A DNA stretch of 64,000 nucleotides from assembly GCA_963762395.1 (NCBI GenBank), contig CAVXKL010000004.1:62001-126000 (forward strand). The letters are read 5' to 3'. The stretch comes from JAJZKE01 sp963762395 (GTDB lineage: Bacteria; Patescibacteriota; Saccharimonadia; Saccharimonadales; UBA4665). The number at the start of each line of letters is the position of its first letter. Within the stretch, counting starts at the first letter, position 1. Positions 50,338 through 58,806 of the stretch are shown in pieces. The position numbers were made by a program, and so were the translations under genes. The notes beneath the pieces were generated by a model, which searched no databases, had not been told where the DNA came from, and saw only the letters and a list, made by a program, of their open reading frames with translations.

Positions 50338-52651
50338 CTAATTCGTCAAAATCTTTTTCGTGTTCTGGATTAGCGTCTTTGGGGTCAATTTGTAATTCTA
50401 TATACTTTTTAACCTTTTTCTTAATTTTATCTGTGGCCATAAGTTTCTCCTGTAATTGCTCGTCTAATTGCTTTAGCTCCTCAACTTGTTGCTTAGTAGG
50501 TTTAGGTATCTTAATTCTAATTAACTCGCTAAATGGTAGGCTAGCACGTGCCGAGCTGAGCGAGTAATTCATAATCACCCTCATGTAGCGTTTGTGTTTA
50601 AGCACTGAAACTATGTAAGAGGGTGGGTATGATTGGTCTTTTACCCGTATCACAACGTAAGCGGGGCTAGCTAGCGAACCGTCAAGGTATTCTGGCACTA
50701 CTCCAACACTACCTATATTTACACGGTAGGGGTTATAGACAATATCGCCAGCCTTAACCATTTTGTATTTTTGAGTAGCCTCACTGCCTGCAAAAGTATC
50801 GGCTAAAAAGATGCCGTTTTGTGAAACCTGTAATAAATTAAAGTCTTTGTCTGGTTGCTCTTGTGGGTCAATCCTTTCAATGACCTCTGTAATGATAGAC
50901 CTATCAAGATAGATTAGTTCGCCACTAACTTCAGGTATATCTTCCATATAGTAAAACGGCCTCATGTTCCAATTACCGCTAGTACCCATATCATCACGGG
51001 ACACGATATTTGCCTGCCCCTTCAAGGTCTTTTCTATGTCGTAGTCACTTAGTAATTTTGTAAGGTCGCTCGTACCTTTAATCGGTTTACGTCTTGTGTT
51101 AAGTTCAAATCCGTCATTGAAGATGACAAAGTGATAACTGTGCCTAAACTGACTACTGCCTTTCTTGAAGTAAATTACATTGGTTTTAGTGGGCGTATAG
51201 GGCATAAAAACGCCACGAGGTAAGGAAATTACTGTTAAATCCTCGGCGTTCTTAACAATCAACTCTCTAGTTTGTCCGATTACCCCGTCTTCGTACAGGA
51301 AGGTTTCAGGAACAATTACAGCAGCCCTGCCTCCAGGCTTCAGAGACTCCCAAATATGCTGTAAACACACCGAGTCTGCATTGTTAGTCGGTATTGGATA
51401 GTAACCGCCGTATTCAGTTTTTTGTGAATACGGAATATTTGAAATGACCACGTCATAAGCCGGCTCTTTGACGGGATTTTTAAGTGTATCTATTTGCTCT
51501 ATGTTTGTATGGCCATCTCCAAACAAAATCATATTCATCTTGGCGATACGTGCCGTTGATGTAAGCTCACGACCAAAAAGCGACTTCTTTTTGATGACAT
51601 TCATTATTTCATTGTCATCTGTGTTAGCTCTTACAGTAAGGTACTTGAATGCCTCTAACAAAAATCCACCAGTGCCACAGAACGGGTCATATATTTTCTC
51701 GCCGTACATCGGCTTGACCAAATTAACCATTGTTCTGACGATATGTCTTGGAGTGAAGTATTCACCTAAGTCTTTAGTGCCGTTTGTTACGCTTTTTAGG
51801 AAAAACTCAAAGGCATCTCCCTTAACATCGGTGTCTGTTGAGGTGAAGTTTATGGGGTCAATTTTTTTAATAATTTCTTCTAAAGTTGAAACTTCATTTA
51901 TACCTAGCGGTGCATTAAAAACATCACCATACTCACTACGCATTTGTCCCCAAACCGTGTCATTCACAAAATCATAAAGTGCTTTGCCGTTGTATTGTTC
52001 TGTAAAACTACTCCAACAGTAACGTTTATCAAATGTGCGTGGCTTTCCACTATGTTCACTTAGCCGTTCTGACTCATCAATGAGTTTAAGGAATAGTATC
52101 TCGGCAAAAGCCGAAAAACGTTCGTATCCGTCTCTCAAACCATCTTGGCGTAAAAGTTTGTTGGTATCTTCAAAGATTTTCTGCAGTTGTTCTCTAGTAA
52201 AATTAACGCCCTTGGGAGCGGATAAGATTTCTGCCCCTTCCTGTATAAAGCGGAGGCAAGTAAGTTGGTCTATAAAATCTTGTAGTTCTTCACCATCAAT
52301 CTTTAACGGCCTATCCTGCTTTAATGAACGAGCAATTACAAAAGTGTCATTAAATGCAAACACTAATGGAGCATCTATGGCATCAGCATAATCACCGCCT
52401 TGCCGAAGTGCACCTTCAAGTGACAAACCTGGCTTCTTGGCCTCTATGATGGCAATGGGTTTGTCTGTACCCGACTCGTATAGAACATAGTCAGGGCGTC
52501 CACCTTGAAAATGTCTATTCTGCTCGTCAGTTTTAGCGTGTTCTTGTGTTACATCACAATCAGGGTCTTTTTCATTTAAGTTCCAGCCTAGATTTTGTAA
52601 ACGTCTATCTATCTGCGTTCGGGTATGTGCTTCTAGGGGATACAATGGCAT
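50282..52651 (-). CDS. Single-chain restriction-modification-like protein (nuclease, methyltransferase, specificity domains)
   Basis: This is a 789-residue protein. Residues 1-140 resemble the type I HsdR N-terminal nuclease: Pro53-Asp54 and Glu70-Ala-Lys72 form a PD-(D/E)xK site. About 165-530 is an N6-adenine methyltransferase with SAM motif DPFCGTGGFLLEAF. Motif IV reads NIPY instead of NPPY. About 560-760 resembles an HsdS target-recognition domain ending in a helix (EELKQLDEQLQEKLMATDKIKKKVKKY). No helicase is present, so it is more like a type IIG-like enzyme. As a transposon passenger it may protect the element or bind it to the host. Confidence 0.8.
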   Translation of the reverse strand: MPLYPLEAHTRTQIDRRLQNLGWNLNEKDPDCDVTQEHAKTDEQNRHFQGGRPDYVLYESGTDKPIAIIEAKKPGLSLEGALRQGGDYADAIDAPLVFAFNDTFVIARSLKQDRPLKIDGEELQDFIDQLTCLRFIQEGAEILSAPKGVNFTREQLQKIFEDTNKLLRQDGLRDGYERFSAFAEILFLKLIDESERLSEHSGKPRTFDKRYCWSSFTEQYNGKALYDFVNDTVWGQMRSEYGDVFNAPLGINEVSTLEEIIKKIDPINFTSTDTDVKGDAFEFFLKSVTNGTKDLGEYFTPRHIVRTMVNLVKPMYGEKIYDPFCGTGGFLLEAFKYLTVRANTDDNEIMNVIKKKSLFGRELTSTARIAKMNMILFGDGHTNIEQIDTLKNPVKEPAYDVVISNIPYSQKTEYGGYYPIPTNNADSVCLQHIWESLKPGGRAAVIVPETFLYEDGVIGQTRELIVKNAEDLTVISLPRGVFMPYTPTKTNVIYFKKGSSQFRHSYHFVIFNDGFELNTRRKPIKGTSDLTKLLSDYDIEKTLKGQANIVSRDDMGTSGNWNMRPFYYMEDIPEVSGELIYLDRSIITEVIERIDPQEQPDKDFNLLQVSQNGIFLADTFAGSEATQKYKMVKAGDIVYNPYRVNIGSVGVVPEYLDGSLASPAYVVIRVKDQSYPPSYIVSVLKHKRYMRVIMNYSLSSARASLPFSELIRIKIPKPTKQQVEELKQLDEQLQEKLMATDKIKKKVKKYIELQIDPKDANPEHEKDFDELVTKIAQGSGVDGQTSESK

Positions 52652-52720
52652 AACATAGGTATTGTATCCAAGAGGGTTAATCAGCGGTACATGATGTTAG
52701 GGTATACACACCATGAAACT

Positions 52721-53770
52721 ACTCTTAACAACACACCCAATTTAGGGTCACTAGGTTACTTTTGGTCACATCAATTCGGATTCACTAGTGCGCCTACAAA
52801 CGGAGGAGCGTATATAGGCATACAAGGTATAGATACTGCAATTTTCTCTATTTTCGATTGGCCTAGTACACAGGCCTCATCTGCCTGTAAAGTTTATCAA
52901 AGCGGTTTTGACGGAGGAGCATATAGCTTTGGTGGAACCTCATGCCTAATCAATTATAAATTAACTCAGGGCGACACTTATCAGACTATGGTTACTAAAG
53001 TTGGTCAGGATGCTAACGGTATTGAATGGCAAGGTTCAGTAACTAATTTAACAACCGGCGTTAAGACTATTATTGCTACTGTTGCTGTTCCAGCTAGTTG
53101 GGGTGATATCTCTAATAGCTCAATTGTCTGGACTGAATATTTTCCAGCAAATTCAAAACCAATTGCGTCCTGTGCGTCTTTACCTCCCTCCAACGTGACA
53201 TTTTCAAATTTTACTGGCAGCAACGCTAGTGGATCTTATAGTATTAGTTCTTCTTCAGATAGCATTACCCAGAATGCTTGCAGTAATTTTTCTAATATCA
53301 CAGACAATAGTCATGATTCATTTACTCAACAAATGGGCGTAAAAAACAGTCCTCAGGCTACTCCGACATCTACGTCTCCAAAAGCACCATCAACTTCAGT
53401 TTCAGTGCCGAGTTCTAATAAAACTAACGGCTCCAGTCAAACTTTAGTAGCCTGTGACTCTAAAAGCAGTTTTTTAGACTTTCCAACATGGTATGAGTAT
53501 CTCCAGTGCAACAGCGATAACTCGCCTATTCTGAACAATATAAACGATATCTGGTTAATTGTGGCAGCTATTATAGAAATTTTATTGCGAGTAGCCGCCT
53601 TAGTGGCCGTAGGTATTATTATCTTTGCAGGCGTAGAATACACGACAAGCCAAGGTGAACCAGAGAAAACTGGCCGAGCTCTAAAAACTATTATCTCTGC
53701 TGCAATCGGACTAGCTATATGTGTGTTGGCGGCTGTAATAGTTAGCTTTATCGCAGGAAGTTTTAATTAG
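52721..53770 (+). pseudogene. 3' part of the split gene: outer domain and VirB2-like membrane tail
   Basis: 349 codons continue the interrupted protein. An outer domain (LGSLGYFWSHQFGFT..., with YIGIQGID and several cysteines) and a Pro/Ser/Thr linker come first. A C-terminal pair of helices split by a short polar loop (FAGVEYTTSQGEPEKTGRALKTIISAAIGLAICVL) is like VirB2/TrbC pilins of type IV secretion. An internal start at 52692 could give a truncated product, but without a signal peptide. Confidence 0.75.
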
Positions 53771-53773
53771 GCA

Positions 53774-54601
53774 ATGAATAATCAGACTAACCCTCTTAAA
53801 CCTGAACAAGGAAACAATCCCGAAAGAGATTCAGATTATCAACAGGCTAACCACCACGAATCTCCTAATATACCTGACATTAACTCAAATCCAACAAGTT
53901 CCGTAAATGCTGAGATTTTTTTTCATCCATCTATTGGTACTACTCGTTTTCCAGATGGATATTTTTCTACAAGTTCAGACAGCCCGACCGCTAGACCGAA
54001 AAAGCCAATATTGAAATACTTGGTATTAGCTTTTTGTGGGCTACTAATCATCTTTATGATTGGTTTGTTGTTAGATAAAGGACTTAGAGGCTCTTGGTTA
54101 AATGACACGTTTAGTCGGTATACCATACATACCGATCAAGAGTCTTTTAGTCTTACATTTTACCAGAACTCCTCTATACAAGATTACAAATTAGGCTCTA
54201 CTCAGGAAGTGGTTATTACCTCTCCTACGATCAAAGGTTTAGAAGAACCAATTATAATGATGTTCGAGGTAACTAAAATTATTCCTACGATGGATACTAT
54301 GCAAGAAGCTGCCAATAATGGGAGCTGTAACTATGTATTCGGTAGCGCAAAATCATTTTCAATAAATGTGCCAAATCTTCAAACCAAAGCGATTTTCTGT
54401 AGTTTGTTAGGACTGGATTACTATTCATATTTCGGAACTAACAGAGCAGAGTATTTCGTGCAGTTCCAGGTACGTTTACCAAGCCAGTATAGCTCCCTGC
54501 AAAGCCTCGAAGTTAGTAGATCTACATCCAGTATTCTTAATAACAAGCTGGATACCAACGATCTAAAGCTAATAGTAGAATCTATAAAACCCGAAAACTG
54601 A
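53774..54601 (+). CDS. Single-helix anchored protein
   Basis: This 275-residue protein has a disordered Asn/Pro-rich cytoplasmic part (1-75), a helix (about 82-103) and an outer domain with strands and two cysteines (GSCNYVFG, IFCSLLG). It starts three bases after the pilin-like gene and was probably in an operon with it. No family is recognised. Confidence 0.55.
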   Translation: MNNQTNPLKPEQGNNPERDSDYQQANHHESPNIPDINSNPTSSVNAEIFFHPSIGTTRFPDGYFSTSSDSPTARPKKPILKYLVLAFCGLLIIFMIGLLLDKGLRGSWLNDTFSRYTIHTDQESFSLTFYQNSSIQDYKLGSTQEVVITSPTIKGLEEPIIMMFEVTKIIPTMDTMQEAANNGSCNYVFGSAKSFSINVPNLQTKAIFCSLLGLDYYSYFGTNRAEYFVQFQVRLPSQYSSLQSLEVSRSTSSILNNKLDTNDLKLIVESIKPEN

Positions 54602-54606
54602 TATAA

Positions 54607-55269
54607 CTACTGATCATCTACAGCTTGGCCTTCTAACATCACACCTACTGGAGTCTGGTTGTTATACGAAGATACGTAATATGAGTTTCCAGCAGTATGG
54701 TAGTCAAAGCTAGCACTATTAAAGCCGGCGATACTGGAGTTAGGTATCGGGCTGTATAACGCCGGTGTGTTGATAAGTTCTTTGCCAGACTCCTCTATTA
54801 CCGAGGAGTTGATAGCACAACCTGATACAGATGGCCTTAGTTCAAAGTTAAAACTGCTCAAGTTAACCTCACTAGATTGTAAGGTTAAATTACCATCTTT
54901 ATTTATGTTGGCGACTAAGTAATAAAAATTATAATTGTTGACTATATTATTACTTGACTGAGTAGTTGCACCGCGTTTAGGTTTAATAATAGGATTTACA
55001 ACTACTATTGATTCGCCTTCAGAGGTTGCCAGTATTAAATCACCTCGGTAAAAGGTGATTGCTTTTCCGCTTTTGACTGCTGATTTTACATACTTGGCAG
55101 AAGACAATCCTTCAGCTGTAATTGAAGTTGGGTTTGATTTAACATCGTGTTCTGTTCTTTCGCTTGCGTTACATGCACTTACGGCTAAACCAGCTAGTAT
55201 CACAGCCAATAATAGCCTGTTAAGGTGGGGAATCTCTTTCGAGGTGTCGTTTTCAGAACGCTTATACAT
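54607..55269 (-). CDS. Probable lipoprotein or anchored protein
   Basis: This 220-residue protein has a basic N-terminus, a hydrophobic segment (about 18-31) and a lipobox-like LAVSAC (cysteine about 33). A Ser/Asn-rich outer domain of strands follows. Signal peptidase II cleavage is plausible, though the N-terminal part before the hydrophobic segment is somewhat long. The function is unknown. It is convergent with the 275-residue gene. Confidence 0.5.
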   Translation of the reverse strand: MYKRSENDTSKEIPHLNRLLLAVILAGLAVSACNASERTEHDVKSNPTSITAEGLSSAKYVKSAVKSGKAITFYRGDLILATSEGESIVVVNPIIKPKRGATTQSSNNIVNNYNFYYLVANINKDGNLTLQSSEVNLSSFNFELRPSVSGCAINSSVIEESGKELINTPALYSPIPNSSIAGFNSASFDYHTAGNSYYVSSYNNQTPVGVMLEGQAVDDQ

Positions 55270-55328
55270 AGCTATAATACTATATCATTATTTCAGCTAT
55301 ATTGCAAAGGTACTGAGCTAATTACGAT

Positions 55329-55430
55329 ATGGTAGGCATGAGTTGGACGAAATGGAACCAAATCAAAAATGAGTTAATAAAAACTTGGCATTTAATGAAT
55401 AGTCGTATATTGCAGGCAAGTATTTCCTAA
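55329..55430 (+). repeat. Cassette-zone repeat, copy F
   Basis: ATG opens MVGMSWTKWNQIKNELIKT..., 33 residues. Its first 40 bases are nearly identical to copy D 8.4 kb away. It marks the right end of the cassette-like zone, next to core genes. Confidence 0.75.
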
Positions 55431-55436
55431 AAACCC

Positions 55437-55757
55437 CTAGATTCCAAGACCTGCAGAAGAATTACCAAGGCCTGTTATTATCAAATAAACAAAGACTCCA
55501 AAAATTACATCGAATAGAGCTAGTAGTAGTCCTAAAATGAAGAGAACTTTATGTACTTTGGACAATGAATGAAATGATCTTTTTCTTAACATAATAAAAA
55601 CCCAACTAACTTCAATTGCGGCCAAAATCGAAAAAACACCGTATATTATCTCTACACTTTGTGATGCCCCACTAAATTCCAGAACAGCTGAGACGAGGTT
55701 AATTACTACTGCAATGATTGCTAATATGCTTATCAATACAGAACTTCTCTTCTTCAT
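55437..55757 (-). CDS. Small three-helix membrane protein
   Basis: This 106-residue protein has helices at about 8-27, 36-55 and 70-94. A basic loop between the second and third (RKRSFHSLSKVHK) points into the cytoplasm. No family is recognised. It is the first gene after the last repeat and is followed by tRNA-Met. Confidence 0.5.
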   Translation of the reverse strand: MKKRSSVLISILAIIAVVINLVSAVLEFSGASQSVEIIYGVFSILAAIEVSWVFIMLRKRSFHSLSKVHKVLFILGLLLALFDVIFGVFVYLIITGLGNSSAGLGI

Positions 55758-55806
55758 ATTTTTATTATTGATCCTAAGTTTAATAATAGACTAAGCATAA
55801 ACGGAA

Positions 55807-55883
55807 TGGTAGCGGCGAGTGGACTTGAACCACTGACCCCAGGCTTATGAGTCCTGTGCTCTAACCAGCTGAGCTACGCCGCC
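55807..55883 (-). tRNA. tRNA-Met (elongator, CAU)
   Basis: The 77-nt gene has an encoded CCA, acceptor GGCGGCG/CGCCGCT (G1-U72 wobble), D-loop AGCTGGTTA, anticodon loop CTCATAA and a T-arm around GGTTCAAGTCC. The anticodon stem CAGGA/GCCTG has an A31-G39 mismatch. It lacks initiator features and is unlike the tRNA-Ile(CAU) of this window, so it is taken as elongator Met. Confidence 0.9.
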
Positions 55884-55950
55884 GCGTATGATGATTATAT
55901 TAAAGTAATAGACCAGTACAAAACCGTAATAGTTTTAGTACACTTATATA

Positions 55951-56844
55951 ATGAAGATTGATAAGATAAAAGGCAAATACGTCGTCGCGGTTAGCGGCGG
56001 AGTAGACTCCGTCGTTCTACTTAGTCTGCTAACGGATCTACCAAAAGATAATTTAATCCTTGTAGTTGCCCATTACGATCATGGTATTAGAAAAGATTCC
56101 CAAAATGATCGATTATTTGTTGAAAAACTAGCCAAGACTTATGGCCTTAAGTTCTGTTTTGACGTCGGCCACTTAGGTCAAAAGGCCAGTGAAGAAGAAG
56201 CCAGAAACGCTAGATATAAGTTTCTTAACGGGATAGTTAAAAAAGAAAAAGCCGATGGGTTAATAACCGCCCATCACCAGGATGACCAAATTGAAACAGC
56301 CATCATTAATATTATTCGCGGTACGGGCAGGAAAGGTTTAAGCTCGCTTTCTTCAAATAAAAATATTCTTAGACCGCTACTTAAATATTCGAAAGAAGAT
56401 ATTACTGATTATGCCAAGCAACATAACTTAACTTGGCATGAAGACTCTACCAATAAGGACATAAAATATTTAAGGAATTATATTCGCCACCAAATTATTC
56501 CTAGACTAGATAAAAAGAGCAGAGCTGAAATGCTCAGCATAATTGACAGACAGCAAGCACTAAATAAACAAATAGATAAGGAAATTGCTGAAATTTTAGG
56601 TGTTAATCTAAATGAAAACCAATTGCCGAGGTTATTTCTAAATAGCTTAGATTACTCACTAAGCAAAGAAATTTTAGCAAGCTGGTTAAGACAAAACGGC
56701 TTAAATGAATTTGACCGGCCAACTATTGAAAGACTGGCCGTACAGCTTAAAACTATTGGCCCAAAACATAAAATTGATGTCTTTAATTCCTGGGTAATAA
56801 CATCTTCAAAAGACAATTTGGCACTCGAGCATCTAGAGCGCTAG
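55951..56844 (+). CDS. tilS: tRNA(Ile)-lysidine synthase, short form
   Basis: TilS joins lysine to C34 of tRNA-Ile(CAU) so that it reads AUA. The 297-residue protein has the PP-loop SGGVDSVVLL, HYDHGIRKDS and the ITAHHQDDQIETAIINIIRGTGRKGL stretch. RPLLKYSKEDI and HEDSTNKDIKYLRNYIRHQI, with the tRNA-contacting residues, follow. It lacks the C-terminal domains of E. coli TilS (432 residues), as in small-genome bacteria. Its only substrate, tRNA-Ile(CAU), lies at 24907-25186. Confidence 0.95.
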   Translation: MKIDKIKGKYVVAVSGGVDSVVLLSLLTDLPKDNLILVVAHYDHGIRKDSQNDRLFVEKLAKTYGLKFCFDVGHLGQKASEEEARNARYKFLNGIVKKEKADGLITAHHQDDQIETAIINIIRGTGRKGLSSLSSNKNILRPLLKYSKEDITDYAKQHNLTWHEDSTNKDIKYLRNYIRHQIIPRLDKKSRAEMLSIIDRQQALNKQIDKEIAEILGVNLNENQLPRLFLNSLDYSLSKEILASWLRQNGLNEFDRPTIERLAVQLKTIGPKHKIDVFNSWVITSSKDNLALEHLER

Positions 56845-56879
56845 GCAAATAATATATAAGGAGTTATAATAATTCAATT

Positions 56880-58748
56880 ATGGACAGGAACAGCTTACAA
56901 CCGAACAGACAGAAGAACCCTAATAGTCGTTATGGGATGAGAAACGCCGGCTTTATAGCCTTAATAATCCTACTGCTTCTAGTTGTTTACTCTGCCTTTA
57001 ATCAGCCAAGCACATTAAAGACAATCCCAATTACAACGGCTATTAAAAATGCTAATGCTGGCGACTATAGCAAGTTCCAAGTTAGCAGTAATGAAATAAC
57101 GATAACCGTTAAAGGCCAATCAAAGGCAACCCTTAAAACTTATGAAGAGCCTAACGCCAACTTAAAGACTGAAGGTCTTAATTATTCAAAAGTTAATATT
57201 ACCGCCGAGGCTGAAACTAGCAGCTCTTCAACTTGGCTAGGCATTCTAGAAACCATTGGCCCTGTAATCGCTATCGGCGTTATCTTGTACATTATGTTGA
57301 AAAGTGCCCAGGGCCAAGGCAACCAGGCCTTGAGTTTTGGAAAGAGCAGAGCCCGTCTGTATGGTAACGAGAAAGACAAGATTAACTTTGTAGATGTTGC
57401 CGGTTCGGATGAAGCAAAACAAGATCTTCAGGAAGTCGTTGAATTCCTAAAATATCCTAAAAAATTTGCTAGTGTCGGTGCTCGCATTCCAAAAGGTATC
57501 CTTTTGATTGGTCCTCCCGGTACCGGTAAGACTATGCTGGCCAGAGCCGTAGCTGGTGAAGCTAACGTACCATTCTTTAGTATTTCCGGTTCAGAATTTG
57601 TTGAAATGTTTGTTGGTGTCGGTGCCAGCCGTGTTAGAGACCTATTCGCTAAAGCAAAGAAGAATGCTCCCTGTATTATCTTCATTGATGAGATTGATGC
57701 TGTTGGCCGAAGACGTGGCAGTGGCATGGGTGGTGGCCATGATGAAAGAGAGCAAACCTTAAATCAGATACTAGTTGAGATGGACGGCTTTGAACAGGGC
57801 CAGAACGTGATTGTCATATCGGCTACTAACCGAGCAGATGTTCTTGATCCAGCACTGCTAAGACCTGGCAGATTTGACCGCCGAGTAAATATTGGTTTGC
57901 CAGACCGTAAAGACCGTGAAGCTATTTTGAAAGTCCATTTTGCTAAGAAGCCATTAAACAAAAATGTTGATCTAGATGCCCTAGCCGCTAAAACAGCCGG
58001 CTCATCAGGCGCTGATCTGGCCAACATTGCTAACGAATCAGCCATTATTGCTGCCAGAAATGGTCATTCACAAATTGTCCAGACAGACGTCACTGAAGCC
58101 TTTGAACGCGTGGCCATAGGACCTGAAAGAAAGAGCAAAGTAATGACCGAAACAGACAAGATGACTACTGCCTATCATGAAGCTGGGCATGCTCTAGTCG
58201 GTCATGTACTGCCAGACAGTGACCCGGTTCATAAAGTAACTATTATTCCTAGGGGCGGTACCGGTGGCGTGACCTGGTTTATCCCACCGGAGGATAAACT
58301 ATTTGTTTCTCTAGTCCAATTTAAGGACATGTTAGCCCGTGGTATGGGCGGCCGTGTAGCCGAGGAAGTAATCTTAGGCCGGGATAAAATAACTACTGGC
58401 GCTGGTAATGACCTGCAAAGTGCTGCCGAACTTGCCCGGGATATGGTGGTTAACCAGGGTATGGGCAAAAAACTTCGTGATCAAGTATTTAAGCTGGATG
58501 ACGGCATGATGCTAGATAGATTGGTCCATGAACGGGACTACTCGGACGAAACAGCTAAAGTTATTGACGATGAAGTCGAAAACTTAATAACCGAAGCAGG
58601 TGATAGGGCCCGGATAGTTATTAAGGCTAATTTGCCCTACCTAGAAAAACTCAAGAACCTATTACTGGAGAAAGAAACAGTTGACGCGAAAGAGGTCAAC
58701 GAGGTTCTAAAGGGTTCCAAAATGCCCAGTGCTGCCGCTCTTTACTAA
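56880..58748 (+). CDS. ftsH: ATP-dependent zinc metalloprotease FtsH
   Basis: This 622-residue membrane protease has two helices (about 22-40 and 118-140) around a short outer domain. The AAA core has Walker A GPPGTGKT, Walker B FIDEIDAVGRRRG and the second region of homology NRADVLDPALLRPGRFDR. The zinc site is HEAGH (about 436-440). It removes damaged and unassembled membrane proteins. TATAAT at 56865-56870 lies nine bases before the ATG, so it has its own leaderless promoter after tilS. Confidence 0.98.
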   Translation: MDRNSLQPNRQKNPNSRYGMRNAGFIALIILLLLVVYSAFNQPSTLKTIPITTAIKNANAGDYSKFQVSSNEITITVKGQSKATLKTYEEPNANLKTEGLNYSKVNITAEAETSSSSTWLGILETIGPVIAIGVILYIMLKSAQGQGNQALSFGKSRARLYGNEKDKINFVDVAGSDEAKQDLQEVVEFLKYPKKFASVGARIPKGILLIGPPGTGKTMLARAVAGEANVPFFSISGSEFVEMFVGVGASRVRDLFAKAKKNAPCIIFIDEIDAVGRRRGSGMGGGHDEREQTLNQILVEMDGFEQGQNVIVISATNRADVLDPALLRPGRFDRRVNIGLPDRKDREAILKVHFAKKPLNKNVDLDALAAKTAGSSGADLANIANESAIIAARNGHSQIVQTDVTEAFERVAIGPERKSKVMTETDKMTTAYHEAGHALVGHVLPDSDPVHKVTIIPRGGTGGVTWFIPPEDKLFVSLVQFKDMLARGMGGRVAEEVILGRDKITTGAGNDLQSAAELARDMVVNQGMGKKLRDQVFKLDDGMMLDRLVHERDYSDETAKVIDDEVENLITEAGDRARIVIKANLPYLEKLKNLLLEKETVDAKEVNEVLKGSKMPSAAALY

Positions 58749-58806
58749 ATACTTTAAAAAACACCTACCAAAGATACCTTTAAACTTTTATACTGTTCAG
58801 TAGTTT

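Larger units (their letters stand above)
49412..52712. mobile_element. IS1595-family transposon with a passenger RM-like gene
   Basis: A 3301-bp element. Terminal inverted repeats begin GGTGTGTAT and also share ACATCATGTA (49412-49436 and 52712-52688). The flanks are an exact 8-bp target duplication ATGAAACT (49404-49411, 52713-52720). It holds the transposase and, on the other strand, a 789-residue restriction-modification-like protein. IS1595 elements are known to carry passenger genes. The clean ends suggest a recent insertion. Confidence 0.95.
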
